Assembly: GCF_900078705.1 (NCBI RefSeq)
Contig: NZ_FKIF01000008.1
Coordinates: forward strand, 124,001 to 188,000
Direction of reading: 5' to 3'
From: Bordetella ansorpii
GTDB taxonomy: Bacteria > Pseudomonadota > Gammaproteobacteria > Burkholderiales > Burkholderiaceae_B
Length of the DNA: 64,000 bases
The notes beneath the pieces were generated by a model that worked only from the letters and a program-made list of their open reading frames with translations, was not told the DNA's origin and ran no database searches. The position numbers and the translations under genes are program-made. This document shows positions 36,840 to 46,057 of this stretch, piece by piece (within the stretch, counting starts at the first letter, position 1; every line of letters starts with the position of its first letter).

Positions 36840-37985
36840 ATGAGCCAACCCGATCCCCTGGACCCCACCTGGATGCGGCGCGCGCTGGCGCTGGCGCGCG
36901 GCGTGCTGTACATCACTTCCCCCAATCCCCGCGTGGGATGCGTCATCGTGCGCGACGGGCAGGTGCTGGGCGAAGGCGCCACGCAGCCGCCGGGCGGCCC
37001 GCATGCCGAGATCGTCGCGCTGCGCGACGCCGCCGCGCGCGGCCATTCCGTGGCCGGCGCCACGTTCTACGTCACGCTGGAACCCTGCAGCCATTTCGGG
37101 CGCACGCCGCCGTGCGCGGACGCCCTGGTGGCCGCGCAGCCGGCTCGCGTGGTGATCGCCATGGGCGATCCGAATCCCAAGGTCAACGGTCGCGGTATCG
37201 AACGCCTGAGCAAGGCTGGCATCGCCGTGCACGTCGGCCTGTGCCAGGAAGAGGCGCTGGAACTGAATCCCGGCTTCGCCTCGCGCATGCATCGCGGCAC
37301 GCCCTGGACCTGGCTGAAGCTGGCGGCGTCGCTGGACGGCCGCAGCGCGCTGCACAACGGCATGTCGCAGTGGATCACCGGCCCCGAGGCCCGCGCCGAT
37401 GGCCATCACTGGCGCGCCCGCAGCTGCGTGGTGCTCACGGGCATGGGCACCGTGCTGGCCGACGATCCGCAACTGAACGTGCGGGAAGTGGCCACGCCCC
37501 GCCAGCCGCGCAAGGCGGTGGTGGATGCGCGCTTCGCCCTGCCCGAGAACGCACGGCTGATCGACGGCGCCGAAGTGCTGGTCTTCACCGTCCGGTCCGA
37601 TCCGGCCAAGGCCGAGCGGCTGGCGCGGCGCAACGTGCACACCATCCTGATGCCTGCGCAGCAGCCGCACCGCGTCGACCTGCCCGGCATGATGCGCTGG
37701 CTGGGCGAGCACGACGTCAATGAGGTGCACGTCGAAGCGGGCGCGGGCCTGTCGGGCGCGCTGCTGTCGGCGCATTGCGTCGACGAACTGCTGGTGTACC
37801 TGGCGCCCACGCTGCTGGGAGACGCGGCCGGCATGGTGCGCATGCCCATGATCGACCACCTGGACGCCGCGCGCCGTTTCGAATTCATCGATTTCACCCG
37901 CGTGGGCAGCGATGCGCGCCTGCGCGCCCGCGTGGCGGCAAGCTGGCAGTCCCTGGTGCAAGGGCTGGCCGGCGAGACCCGCTGA
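36840..37985 (+). CDS. ribD: Bifunctional riboflavin biosynthesis protein RibD
   Basis: A 381-residue deaminase/reductase for the second and third steps after GTP opening in riboflavin synthesis. The zinc-binding deaminase motifs HAE (GPHAEIVALRDAA) and PCSHFGRTPPC are present in the N-terminal half; the NADPH reductase fold follows from about residue 155 (TWLKLAASLDGRSALHNG). It leads a two-gene unit with ribE, 31 bases downstream. A TACAAT -10 element stands only 11 bases before the start. Confidence 0.96.
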   Translation: MSQPDPLDPTWMRRALALARGVLYITSPNPRVGCVIVRDGQVLGEGATQPPGGPHAEIVALRDAAARGHSVAGATFYVTLEPCSHFGRTPPCADALVAAQPARVVIAMGDPNPKVNGRGIERLSKAGIAVHVGLCQEEALELNPGFASRMHRGTPWTWLKLAASLDGRSALHNGMSQWITGPEARADGHHWRARSCVVLTGMGTVLADDPQLNVREVATPRQPRKAVVDARFALPENARLIDGAEVLVFTVRSDPAKAERLARRNVHTILMPAQQPHRVDLPGMMRWLGEHDVNEVHVEAGAGLSGALLSAHCVDELLVYLAPTLLGDAAGMVRMPMIDHLDAARRFEFIDFTRVGSDARLRARVAASWQSLVQGLAGETR

Positions 37986-38016
37986 CCCCGAATATCCCCC
38001 AGGAAGGAACCCGATC

Positions 38017-38646
38017 ATGTTCACCGGTCTTGTCGCGGCGGTAGGCCGCATCGTCAACGTCGAGCCGCTGCCTGGCGGCGAACAGGCCGGCGTGCGGCTG
38101 GACATCGACGCGGCCAGTCTCGACCTGGGCGACGTGGGCATCGGCGACTCGATCGCGGTGCAGGGCGCCTGCATGACGGTCATCGCCCTGCCGGCGCCGG
38201 GCCGCTTCCACGTCGACGTGTCGCAGGAAAGCCTGTCGCGCACCGTCGGCCTGCATGCGCCGGGCGAGGTCAACCTCGAAAAATCATTGTGCGTCGGCGA
38301 CCAGATCGGCGGGCATCTGGTGTCGGGCCACGTCGACGGCCTGGGCACCGTGGTGCGTTTCGCGCCGGTGGGCGAGTCGCGCGAACTGGTGATTCGCGTG
38401 CCACGCGACCTGGCCCGCTACCTGGCGTACAAGGGATCGGTCACCGTCAACGGCATCAGCCTGACGGTCAATCGCGTGGCCGACGATGCGGACGGCTGCG
38501 AGATCAGCATCAACGTCATTCCGCACACGCAGGCAGTCACCACGCTGCGCAATGTCCAGGCGGGCGACAAGGTCAACATCGAGATCGACACCATCGCGCG
38601 CTACGTCGAGCGCATGTTGAACCTGCCCGGCGCGCAAGGCCGCTGA
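38017..38646 (+). CDS. ribE: Riboflavin synthase, alpha subunit
   Basis: A 209-residue protein of two lumazine-binding repeats (about 1-97 and 98-200), each with a conserved GDSIAVQGACMTV or GSVTVNGISLTV block and the N-terminal MFTGLV essential for activity. It converts two lumazine molecules into riboflavin. Usual neighbours ribBA and ribH do not follow: the next genes are the unrelated prkA unit. Confidence 0.96.
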   Translation: MFTGLVAAVGRIVNVEPLPGGEQAGVRLDIDAASLDLGDVGIGDSIAVQGACMTVIALPAPGRFHVDVSQESLSRTVGLHAPGEVNLEKSLCVGDQIGGHLVSGHVDGLGTVVRFAPVGESRELVIRVPRDLARYLAYKGSVTVNGISLTVNRVADDADGCEISINVIPHTQAVTTLRNVQAGDKVNIEIDTIARYVERMLNLPGAQGR

Positions 38647-39041
38647 GCATGCGGACACGGGGCGGCCGCGACGCCGTCCCGAACGATGCGGCATGCATCG
38701 AGCCGGCATGCCGAATCATCGGCATCACGCGAAACCCCTTCCTCATCAATGTTTTTTCGGCACGGCTGCCCTACGCCCGCATCCGGTGCGTGTCCATCTT
38801 CGTATGTACTCATAACGTGCACGCGTGCATCGAATCGTGCATGCCGGCCATGTTGGCACTCGTGCGCCCCGCGTGCTGACACGAGGGTCATTCATGCAGG
38901 ACCGGCCCTGAATTTACGCATTGCCGGAACTTGTTGACGAAGATGGGGGCCTAAGCAAATAAGGGTCTTCCTATCCCTTCTATTGTGTGTGGTGAAACAG
39001 CCACGTCAACATCATGTGGTGTGTCCAATCGCAATAAGGAC
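38647..39041. other. Intergenic region upstream of the sigma-54 promoter
   Basis: About 395 bases without a recognisable gene. Between 38690 and 38870 the string GCATG and short inverted repeats (for example CCGGCATGCCG, and GCGTGC/GCATGC pairs) recur. From about 38930 the base composition turns A+T-rich. Distal activator sites of a sigma-54 promoter would be expected here, but no specific one is identified. Confidence 0.45.
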
Positions 39042-39057
39042 TGGCACCGCTCTTGCT
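39042..39057 (+). promoter_or_regulatory. Sigma-54 (RpoN) promoter of the prkA operon
   Basis: TGGCACCGCTCTTGCT matches the -24/-12 consensus TGGCAC-N5-TTGCW at every invariant position, with GG (39043-39044) and GC (39055-39056) at the required 10-base spacing. Transcription would start near 39068, leaving a leader of about 155 bases. In E. coli the homologous yeaGH unit is also sigma-54 controlled, which supports the call. Confidence 0.85.
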
Positions 39058-39224
39058 TGAGGAACACAATGAAGGCAACCGACCTGATTTTTTGCCGTAG
39101 TTGTTGCCGCAGCTTTTTACCGCCGCGCAGTTCCAAGGCAAACCCCCATTCCGATGGGAAAGCAAGCCGAAGGTGCAGCACGGATGGTTAGTTCAGTGCT
39201 TCGAAACCGTAGGAGGGGTTGGCC

Positions 39225-41150
39225 GTGCAAAGCATCCTCGAGGGCTTCAAATCGCAGTACGCCCGCGACCAGGAAACCGAGCTTTCTCTCGAAGAATATC
39301 TCGCCCTGGCAAAACGCGATCCCATGGCGTACGCCAGTCCGGCCGAACGCATGTTGTCGGCCATCGGTGAACCCGAGCTGGTAGACACGCGCAACGATCC
39401 GCGGCTGTCGCGCCTTTTCTCCAACCGCGTCATCCGGCGTTATCCCGCGTTCCGCGAGTTCTACGGCATGGAAGACGTCATCGACCAGATCGTGGCGTTC
39501 TTCAAGCACGCGGCGCAGGGGTTGGAAGAGCGCAAGCAGATCCTGTACCTGCTGGGGCCCGTGGGCGGCGGCAAGTCGTCCATCGCCGAGCGGCTCAAGG
39601 TGCTGATGGAGGCTTATCCCATCTATGCCCTGAAGGGGTCGCCCGTCAACGAATCGCCGCTGGGCCTGTTCCATCCCGACCGCTTCGGCGACACGCTGGA
39701 GGCCGAGTACGGCATTCCTCGGCGCTACCTCAGCGGCATCATGTCGCCGTGGGCCGTCAAGCGCCTGCGCGAGTTCGACGGCGACATCTCGCAATTCCGC
39801 GTGGTGCGCCTGAACCCGTCGGTGCTGCGGCAGGTGGCCATCGCCAAGACCGAGCCGGGCGACGAGAACAACCAGGACATCTCCTCGCTGGTGGGCAAGG
39901 TCGATATTCGCAAACTTGATCGTTTTTCGCAGGACGACCCGGATGCGTACAGCTACTCCGGCGGCCTGTGCCTGGCCAACCAGGGCCTGCTCGAGTTCGT
40001 GGAAATGTTCAAGGCGCCCATCAAGATGCTGCACCCGTTGCTGACGGCGACGCAGGAAGGCAACTTCAAGGGCACCGAGGGCTTCTCGGCCATCCCGTTC
40101 AATGGCAGCATCCTGGCCCACTCGAACGAATCCGAGTGGCAGACCTTCCGCAACAACAAGCACAACGAGGCCTTCCTCGACCGGATCTACATCGTCAAGG
40201 TGCCGTACTGCCTGCAGGTGTCCGAAGAGGTGCGCATCTACGACAAGCTGCTGCGGCACAGTTCGCTGTCATCGGCCCCGTGCGCCCCCGGAACACTGGA
40301 AATGATGGCCCAGTTCTCGGTGCTGACACGCCTGAAAGAGCCGGAGAATTCCAGCATCTATTCCAAGATGCGGGTGTACGACGGCGAGACCTTGAAGGAC
40401 GTCGATCCCAAGGCCAAGGCGCTGCAGGAGTACAAGGACTACGCCGGCACCGACGAAGGCATGACGGGGGTTTCCACGCGCTTCGCGTACAAGATCCTGT
40501 CCAGCGTCTTCAACCATGACCAGACCGAGGTGGCGGCCAACCCCGTGCACCTGATGTATGTGCTCGAGCAGCGCATCGCCCGCGAAGACTTCCCCGAGGA
40601 AACCCGGCGCCGCTATCTCGAGTTCATCAAGGGCTGGCTGGGGCCGCGCTATGCCGAGTTCATCGGCAAGGAGATCCAGACCGCCTATCTCGAGTCGTAT
40701 TCCGAGTACGGCCAGAACATCTTCGACCGCTACGTCACGTTCGCCGATTGCTGGATCCAGGACGAAGAGTTCCGCGATCCCGAAACCGGCGAGAGTTTCG
40801 ACCGCAGCGCATTGAACGACGAACTGGAAAAGATCGAGAAACCGGCGGGTATCGCCAATCCCAAGGATTTCCGCAACGAGATCGTCAATTTCGTGCTGCG
40901 GGCGCGTGCCAACAACTCGGGCCGCAATCCCAACTGGACCAGCTACGAGAAGCTGCGTGAAGTGATCGAGAAGAAGATGTTCTCGAACACCGAAGACTTG
41001 CTGCCGGTCATTTCGTTCAACGCCAAGGCGTCGGCCGAAGACCGCAACAAGCATCAAAGCTTCGTCGACAGAATGGTGGAGAAGGGGTACACCGAGAAGC
41101 AGGTGCGTCTGCTGTGCGAGTGGTACCTTCGGGTGAGGAAGTCTTCCTGA
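39225..41150 (+). CDS. prkA: PrkA-family serine protein kinase (YeaG)
   Basis: A 641-residue AAA+/kinase protein. Walker A GPVGGGKS is at residues 111-118, and the C-terminal half is the PrkA kinase-like domain ending in KQVRLLCEWYLRVRK. The start is set to the GTG at 39225 because AGGAGG ends 8 bases before it; a TTG at 39219 would be too close. YeaG/PrkA proteins act in stress and starvation adaptation in enterobacteria. The gene leads the prkA-yeaH-spoVR unit under a sigma-54 promoter. Confidence 0.94.
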   Translation: MQSILEGFKSQYARDQETELSLEEYLALAKRDPMAYASPAERMLSAIGEPELVDTRNDPRLSRLFSNRVIRRYPAFREFYGMEDVIDQIVAFFKHAAQGLEERKQILYLLGPVGGGKSSIAERLKVLMEAYPIYALKGSPVNESPLGLFHPDRFGDTLEAEYGIPRRYLSGIMSPWAVKRLREFDGDISQFRVVRLNPSVLRQVAIAKTEPGDENNQDISSLVGKVDIRKLDRFSQDDPDAYSYSGGLCLANQGLLEFVEMFKAPIKMLHPLLTATQEGNFKGTEGFSAIPFNGSILAHSNESEWQTFRNNKHNEAFLDRIYIVKVPYCLQVSEEVRIYDKLLRHSSLSSAPCAPGTLEMMAQFSVLTRLKEPENSSIYSKMRVYDGETLKDVDPKAKALQEYKDYAGTDEGMTGVSTRFAYKILSSVFNHDQTEVAANPVHLMYVLEQRIAREDFPEETRRRYLEFIKGWLGPRYAEFIGKEIQTAYLESYSEYGQNIFDRYVTFADCWIQDEEFRDPETGESFDRSALNDELEKIEKPAGIANPKDFRNEIVNFVLRARANNSGRNPNWTSYEKLREVIEKKMFSNTEDLLPVISFNAKASAEDRNKHQSFVDRMVEKGYTEKQVRLLCEWYLRVRKSS

Positions 41151-41162
41151 GGAGAGTGAATC

Positions 41163-42425
41163 ATGAATTCGCTCATCGACAGGCGTTTGAATGGCCGCAA
41201 CAAAAGCGCGGTGAACCGGGAACGGTTCCTGCGCCGCTACAAGGATCAGATTCGCAAGGCTGTCGGCGATATGATCAAGGAACGGTCCATCGAGGACATG
41301 GATCGCGGGGGCGAGATCAACCTGCCCACGCGAGACATCTCCGAGCCGAGTTTCCGCCACGGACAGGGGGGTGATCGCGAGATCGTCCACCCGGGCAACC
41401 GTGAGTTCACCAAGGGCGATACCTTCGATCGCCCCAATGGCGGCGCAGGCGGCGGGGGCGGGTCGGAGCCCGGCGAAGGCGAGTCGGTGGATCAGTTCAC
41501 CTTCAGCCTGTCGCGCGCCGAGTTCCTCAACCTGTTCTTCGAGGATCTCGAACTGCCGCATCTGGTGCGCACGCAGTTGGGTGACGTGTCGCAGAAGAAG
41601 TGGCAGCGCGCCGGCTACACCACCAGCGGCTCGCCCAGCCAGCTCAGCATCAACCGCACGCTGCGCGCCTCGCTGTCGCGCCGCGTGGCGCTCAGCATCA
41701 ACGCGCGCAACGGGCTGGAAGAAGCCGACCAGAAGCTGCACGAGGCCGAGGCGCGCGAGGCGCCGGAAGACGAGCTGGAGTCCCTGCGCGCCGACGTGGC
41801 CGAATGGACGGCGCGCGTGGCCCGCGTGCCTTTCCTGGACGACATGGACCTGCGCTACCGCCATCGCGTGGCGGTCGCCACGCCCGTGGCGCGCGCGGTC
41901 ATGTTCTGCCTGATGGACGTGTCCGGCTCGATGGACGAGGGCAAGAAGGACCTGGCCAAGCGCTTCTACACGTTGCTTTACCTGTTCCTGTCGCGCAAGT
42001 ACGAGCACGTCGACGTGGTCTTCATCCGCCACACCGACAACGCGGAAGAGGTCGACGAGCAGACCTTCTTCTACGATCCCAAGAGCGGCGGCACCATCGT
42101 GCTGTCGGCCCTGGAGCTGATGCGCGACATCATGAACGACCGCTATCCGCCCTCGGCCTGGAACGTGTATGCGGCCCAGGCCAGCGACGGCGATTCGTTC
42201 GGCGCCGACGCGGGCAAGAGCGCGCGCTTCCTGTCCGAGCATCTGTTGCCGGGCGCGCGGTATTTCGCCTACATCGAAGTGCCCGATTCGGCCGAGGCCC
42301 GCAAGAGCAGCCTGTGGGCCGAGTACGAGCAGGAGACCTCGCCGCACTTCGCGATGCGCCGCATCTGCGACCGCAGCGAGATCTATCCGGTGTTTCATGA
42401 CCTGTTCAAGAAGGAGGCGGCATGA
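41163..42425 (+). CDS. yeaH: YeaH/YhbH family protein (DUF444)
   Basis: A 420-residue protein with a basic start (NSLIDRRLNGRNKSAVNRER), a Gly-rich linker around residue 95 (GGAGGGGGSEPGEGES) and a C-terminal von Willebrand A-like domain with a MIDAS-type DVSGSM (in CLMDVSGSMDEGKK). It starts 12 bases after prkA behind GAGGAGAGTG and overlaps spoVR by 4 bases. It is the conserved partner of PrkA; biochemical role unknown. Confidence 0.94.
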   Translation: MNSLIDRRLNGRNKSAVNRERFLRRYKDQIRKAVGDMIKERSIEDMDRGGEINLPTRDISEPSFRHGQGGDREIVHPGNREFTKGDTFDRPNGGAGGGGGSEPGEGESVDQFTFSLSRAEFLNLFFEDLELPHLVRTQLGDVSQKKWQRAGYTTSGSPSQLSINRTLRASLSRRVALSINARNGLEEADQKLHEAEAREAPEDELESLRADVAEWTARVARVPFLDDMDLRYRHRVAVATPVARAVMFCLMDVSGSMDEGKKDLAKRFYTLLYLFLSRKYEHVDVVFIRHTDNAEEVDEQTFFYDPKSGGTIVLSALELMRDIMNDRYPPSAWNVYAAQASDGDSFGADAGKSARFLSEHLLPGARYFAYIEVPDSAEARKSSLWAEYEQETSPHFAMRRICDRSEIYPVFHDLFKKEAA

Positions 42426-43966
42426 ACATGATCGTGGGGCCTTCGGGCGAGCGGGCCGCGCGGCCTGGCGCGGCCCGGCCGATATCAGAAGGATCCGAAT
42501 GGACCTTCGACCTGATCCAGCGCTATGACGAAGCCATCTCCGATACCGCCGCGGAGTATGGCCTGGACACCTATCCCAACCAGATCGAGATCATCACCTC
42601 CGAGCAGATGCTGGACGCCTATGCGTCGGCGGGCCTGCCGCTGGGCTATCCGCACTGGTCTTACGGCAAGGAGTTCATCCGCAACGAGCAGTACTACCGC
42701 ACGGGCATGCAAGGGCTGGCGTACGAGATCGTCATCAACTCGAACCCCTGCATCTCGTACCTGATGGAAGAGAATTCCATGGCCATGCAGGCGCTGGTGA
42801 TCGCGCACGCCTGCTATGGGCACAATTCCTTCTTCAAGAACAACTACCTGTTCCGCCAGTGGACCGATGCCGACGGTGTACTGGACTACCTGGTGTTCGC
42901 GCGCAAGTTCGTCATGGACTGCGAGGAGCGCTACGGCATCGAGACGGTCGAGGCCATCCTGGATTCGTGCCATGCGCTCAGCCTGCATGGCGTGGACCGC
43001 TACAAGCGGCCCACGCCGCCATCGCTGCGCGAGGAGACGCAGCGCCAGGCCGAACGCGAAGAGCATGCCCGCCTGCAATACAACGACCTGTGGCGCACCG
43101 TGCCCAGGTCCGAGGCCGCGCATGCCGAGGCGCGCCGCGAGAGCACCTTTCCGCCCGAACCCGAAGAGAACCTGCTGTACTTCATCGAGAAGCACTCGCC
43201 TAGGCTCGAACCCTGGCAGCGTGAGCTGGTGCGCATCGTGCGCAAGGTCGCCCAGTACTTCTATCCGCAAAGCCAGACCAAGGTCATGAACGAGGGCTGG
43301 GCCACGTTCTGGCACTACACGCTGCTGAACCGCCTGCACCACAAGGGCCTGGTCAACGACGGCTTCATGATGGAGGTGCTGCAGAGCCATACCGGCGTGG
43401 TCAGCCAGCGCGGCTTCGACCAGCGCGGCTACGGCGGCATCAATCCGTATGCGCTGGGCTATTCGATGATGACGGACATCCGCCGCATGTGCGAATCGCC
43501 CACGCCCGAAGACCGCAAGTGGTTTCCGGACATCGCCGGCAGCGATTGGCTCAGCACGCTGGACTTCGCCATGCGCAACTTCAAGGACGAGTCGTTCATC
43601 TCCCAATACCTGTCGCCGCGCCTGATCCGCGAGTTCCGCTTCTTCGCCATTGCCGACCACCAGGAGAATCCCAAGCTGGCCGTGGCGGCGATCCACGACG
43701 ACGAGGGCTACCGCGACATCCGCCGCCTGCTGGCCGCGCAGCACAACCGCGACAACCAGGTGCCGGACATCCAGGTGGTGCGCTACAAGCGCGAATCCGA
43801 CCGCTCGCTGGTGCTGCGGCACCAGCAGACGCGCAGACGGCCGCTGGCGGCCGAGGATGCCGACCAGGTGATGAAGCACCTCGGACGCCTGTGGGGCTTC
43901 CGGGTGCGCCTGGAAGAGACCTCGCCGGATGGCACCGTGCTGTCGTACCGGCAGATCGAGCCATGA
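42422..43966 (+). CDS. SpoVR-family protein (YcgB)
   Basis: A 514-residue SpoVR protein. It contains HACYGHNSFFKNNYLFRQW, and VMNEGWATFWHYTLLNRLH with an HxxEG-like metal-binding arrangement. In Bacillus SpoVR is needed for spore cortex formation, while in non-sporulating proteobacteria it is always linked with prkA and yeaH and rises in stationary phase. Here it is translationally coupled to yeaH (ATGA) as the last gene of the sigma-54 unit. Confidence 0.94.
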   Translation: MNMIVGPSGERAARPGAARPISEGSEWTFDLIQRYDEAISDTAAEYGLDTYPNQIEIITSEQMLDAYASAGLPLGYPHWSYGKEFIRNEQYYRTGMQGLAYEIVINSNPCISYLMEENSMAMQALVIAHACYGHNSFFKNNYLFRQWTDADGVLDYLVFARKFVMDCEERYGIETVEAILDSCHALSLHGVDRYKRPTPPSLREETQRQAEREEHARLQYNDLWRTVPRSEAAHAEARRESTFPPEPEENLLYFIEKHSPRLEPWQRELVRIVRKVAQYFYPQSQTKVMNEGWATFWHYTLLNRLHHKGLVNDGFMMEVLQSHTGVVSQRGFDQRGYGGINPYALGYSMMTDIRRMCESPTPEDRKWFPDIAGSDWLSTLDFAMRNFKDESFISQYLSPRLIREFRFFAIADHQENPKLAVAAIHDDEGYRDIRRLLAAQHNRDNQVPDIQVVRYKRESDRSLVLRHQQTRRRPLAAEDADQVMKHLGRLWGFRVRLEETSPDGTVLSYRQIEP

Positions 43967-44009
43967 GCCGCCGATAGGGGGCCCGCGCGCCAGGCCCTGA
44001 AAACGGGGG

Positions 44010-45662
44010 TCAGGCCGCCGGCAAGGCTTTCGGCGCCATCTTGCGCGGCGCGTGCGCGACGCGTAGCGCCACCGCATCGGGTTGGGGGGTGGCCGTCAGG
44101 CTGTCCAGGCGGAACACCTGCATGGTCTGCGAGGTGTTCTGCGCCACCTGCTCCAGCAACATCGCCGACGAGGCCACCTGTTCCACCAGCGTCGCGTTCT
44201 GCTGCGTGATGCCGTCCAGCTGTGCCACCGCCGCGTTCACCTGCGAGATGCCTGCCAGCTGCTCGCGCGTGGCGTTGCTGATCTCGGCGATCAGGTCGTT
44301 CACCGACTGCACGCTGGCCAGCACGTCGCTCATCGTCTTGCGGGCCAGTTCGGTGCGCTCGTTGCCCTGCGCCACCTTGTCGGCCGATTCGTCGATCAGG
44401 TGGCGGATTTCCTTGGCGGCGTGGGCGCTGCGTTGCGCCAGCGCCCGCACCTCGGCCGCCACCACCGCGAAGCCTCGGCCCTGTTCGCCGGCCCGCGCGG
44501 CTTCCACCGCCGCGTTCAGCGCCAGGATGTTGGTCTGGAAGGCGATGCTGTCGATCAGTTGCGTGATCTCGCTGATGCTGCGCGACGACTTCAGGATGTC
44601 CTGCATCGTCAGGCTGACCTGCTCGACGGCCTCGGCGCCGCGCTGGGCCACCTGGCTGGTCTGCGCCGACAGCTGGCCGGCCTTCTGGGCCGACTCGGCC
44701 GCCTGGGCGACCGTGCCCGTGATCTGCTCCATCGAGGCCGCGGTCTGCTGCACGTTGCTGGCCTGCGCCTCGGTGCGGCCGGACAGGTCCAGGTTGCCGC
44801 GCGCGATCTCCGCCGTGCCGGCCGCGATTTCCTGGCTCTGGTCGCGGGCATCGCGCACGATGGAGTGTACGTTCACGCTGAGCTGCGCCAGCGCGGTCTG
44901 CAGCTCGCCCAGCTCGTCGCTTCGATCGCGCTCCAGCGTCTGCGTCAGGTCGCCGGCGGCCAGTCTGTTGGCCGTCCGCACCACTTCGTCCAGGGGCTGC
45001 GTCAGCCCCTGGACCAGCCAGCGCCAGGCGAATCCCAGCAGGATCAGGCGCAGCGCCCAGCCCAGGCCGGTCATCAGCGTGGTGTCGGCCGGCATGAAGC
45101 GGTCGATGGCCGCGAACGCAGCCACCACCAGGACCAGCCCGGTCATGCTCTTGCCCGCCAGGCCCATGCGCGTCGATTCGGCCAGGCGCCCGAACAGCGT
45201 GCGCTTGACCAGCCGGCCACGCGACAGGGTGTGCCGGCGGCGGCCCGCCTCGCGCTCTTCGCGCATCGTGGCGTAGAGCGCTTCGGCGTCCTCGATTTCC
45301 GCCCGCGTGGCCTCGGTGCGCACCGACATGTAGCCCACCGGCACGCCGTCTTCCATCAGCGGGGTGGCATTGGCCATCACCCAGTAGTAGTCGCCGTTCT
45401 TGCGCCGGTTCTTCACCGGCGCCGACCAGGGGCGTCCGGACGAGATCGTGGCCCACATGTCGCGGAACGCCTCTTCCGGCATGTCCGGGTGGCGGATCAC
45501 GTTGTGCGGCTGGCCCAGCAGTTCGTCTTTCGAGAAGCCGCTGACTTCCACGAACGCGGGGTTGCAGTACAGGATGCGGCCCTTGGTGTCCGTGGTGGAA
45601 ACCAGGGTATGGCCCGTGGGGAAGGGATATTCCCGCTGGGTGATGGGGAGGTTGGTGCGCAT
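44010..45662 (-). CDS. PAS-domain methyl-accepting chemotaxis receptor (Aer-like)
   Basis: A 550-residue receptor. An Aer-type PAS domain occupies residues 15-120 (LVSTTDTKGRILYCNPAFVE, then RRKNGDYYWVMANATP); two close membrane segments lie near 170-215; then a HAMP-like linker and a signalling domain with the hairpin tip EQGRGFAVVAAEVRALAQRS. As in Aer, no periplasmic sensor exists, so it should sense redox or energy state through a PAS cofactor. The C-terminus lacks a CheR-docking pentapeptide. Converges with spoVR. Confidence 0.93.
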   Translation of the reverse strand: MRTNLPITQREYPFPTGHTLVSTTDTKGRILYCNPAFVEVSGFSKDELLGQPHNVIRHPDMPEEAFRDMWATISSGRPWSAPVKNRRKNGDYYWVMANATPLMEDGVPVGYMSVRTEATRAEIEDAEALYATMREEREAGRRRHTLSRGRLVKRTLFGRLAESTRMGLAGKSMTGLVLVVAAFAAIDRFMPADTTLMTGLGWALRLILLGFAWRWLVQGLTQPLDEVVRTANRLAAGDLTQTLERDRSDELGELQTALAQLSVNVHSIVRDARDQSQEIAAGTAEIARGNLDLSGRTEAQASNVQQTAASMEQITGTVAQAAESAQKAGQLSAQTSQVAQRGAEAVEQVSLTMQDILKSSRSISEITQLIDSIAFQTNILALNAAVEAARAGEQGRGFAVVAAEVRALAQRSAHAAKEIRHLIDESADKVAQGNERTELARKTMSDVLASVQSVNDLIAEISNATREQLAGISQVNAAVAQLDGITQQNATLVEQVASSAMLLEQVAQNTSQTMQVFRLDSLTATPQPDAVALRVAHAPRKMAPKALPAA

Positions 45663-46057
45663 TGTCTTCCGTTGACCTTATGGTGCTCGCAGCACGTCCT
45701 GCGCCCTGGGCAGCCGCCTCCAGGCCACTTGTCCGGGGAACGCGAGGTCTAATTCTCGTTTTGCAAAGATTGTAGGAATGGCGTACTTGCAATGTTTGAT
45801 ACTGCTCATTTTTCCGTAACTTGGGCGCGCGGAGTATCGCAGATTCCGCCCCCTTCTTTGGGCGATTGACAGGTTTCTGTCAGTGAGTGGCGACGGGGGG
45901 TGTTGCAGATCCGCACTGCCCCGTCCTGTCTTGGTCTGATTCGGCGTCGGTCGGGGTGGTTCGGCCCCGCATCCGTGCTCCGATGCCTTGCGGATCCGTT
46001 CGCGCGCCGGCTTGCCTGGGGCTGGCCGCGGACCCCGCCCTGGCCCAAGGAACCCCC
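45663..46057. promoter_or_regulatory. Divergent region between chemoreceptor and AraC regulator
   Basis: No gene is visible in these 395 bases. An inverted repeat TGACAG-GTTT-CTGTCA lies at 45867-45882, and GCAGATTCCGC/GCAGATCCGC occur as near-direct repeats on both sides of it. These are candidate operator elements for the AraC gene. A motility sigma-28 promoter for the chemoreceptor was looked for and not found. Confidence 0.4.

Noticed and set aside
38647-38880. Possible small gene after ribE
   Set aside because: No ribosome site, no similarity, and repeated GCATG-type sequence suggests non-coding DNA.
39219-39224. TTG start for prkA
   Set aside because: Only 2 bases separate it from AGGAGG; the GTG at 39225 has an 8-base spacing.
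45887-46057. 57-codon N-terminal extension of the AraC regulator
   Set aside because: The paralogue at 52192 starts at the equivalent of 46058, and AAGGA precedes that ATG.
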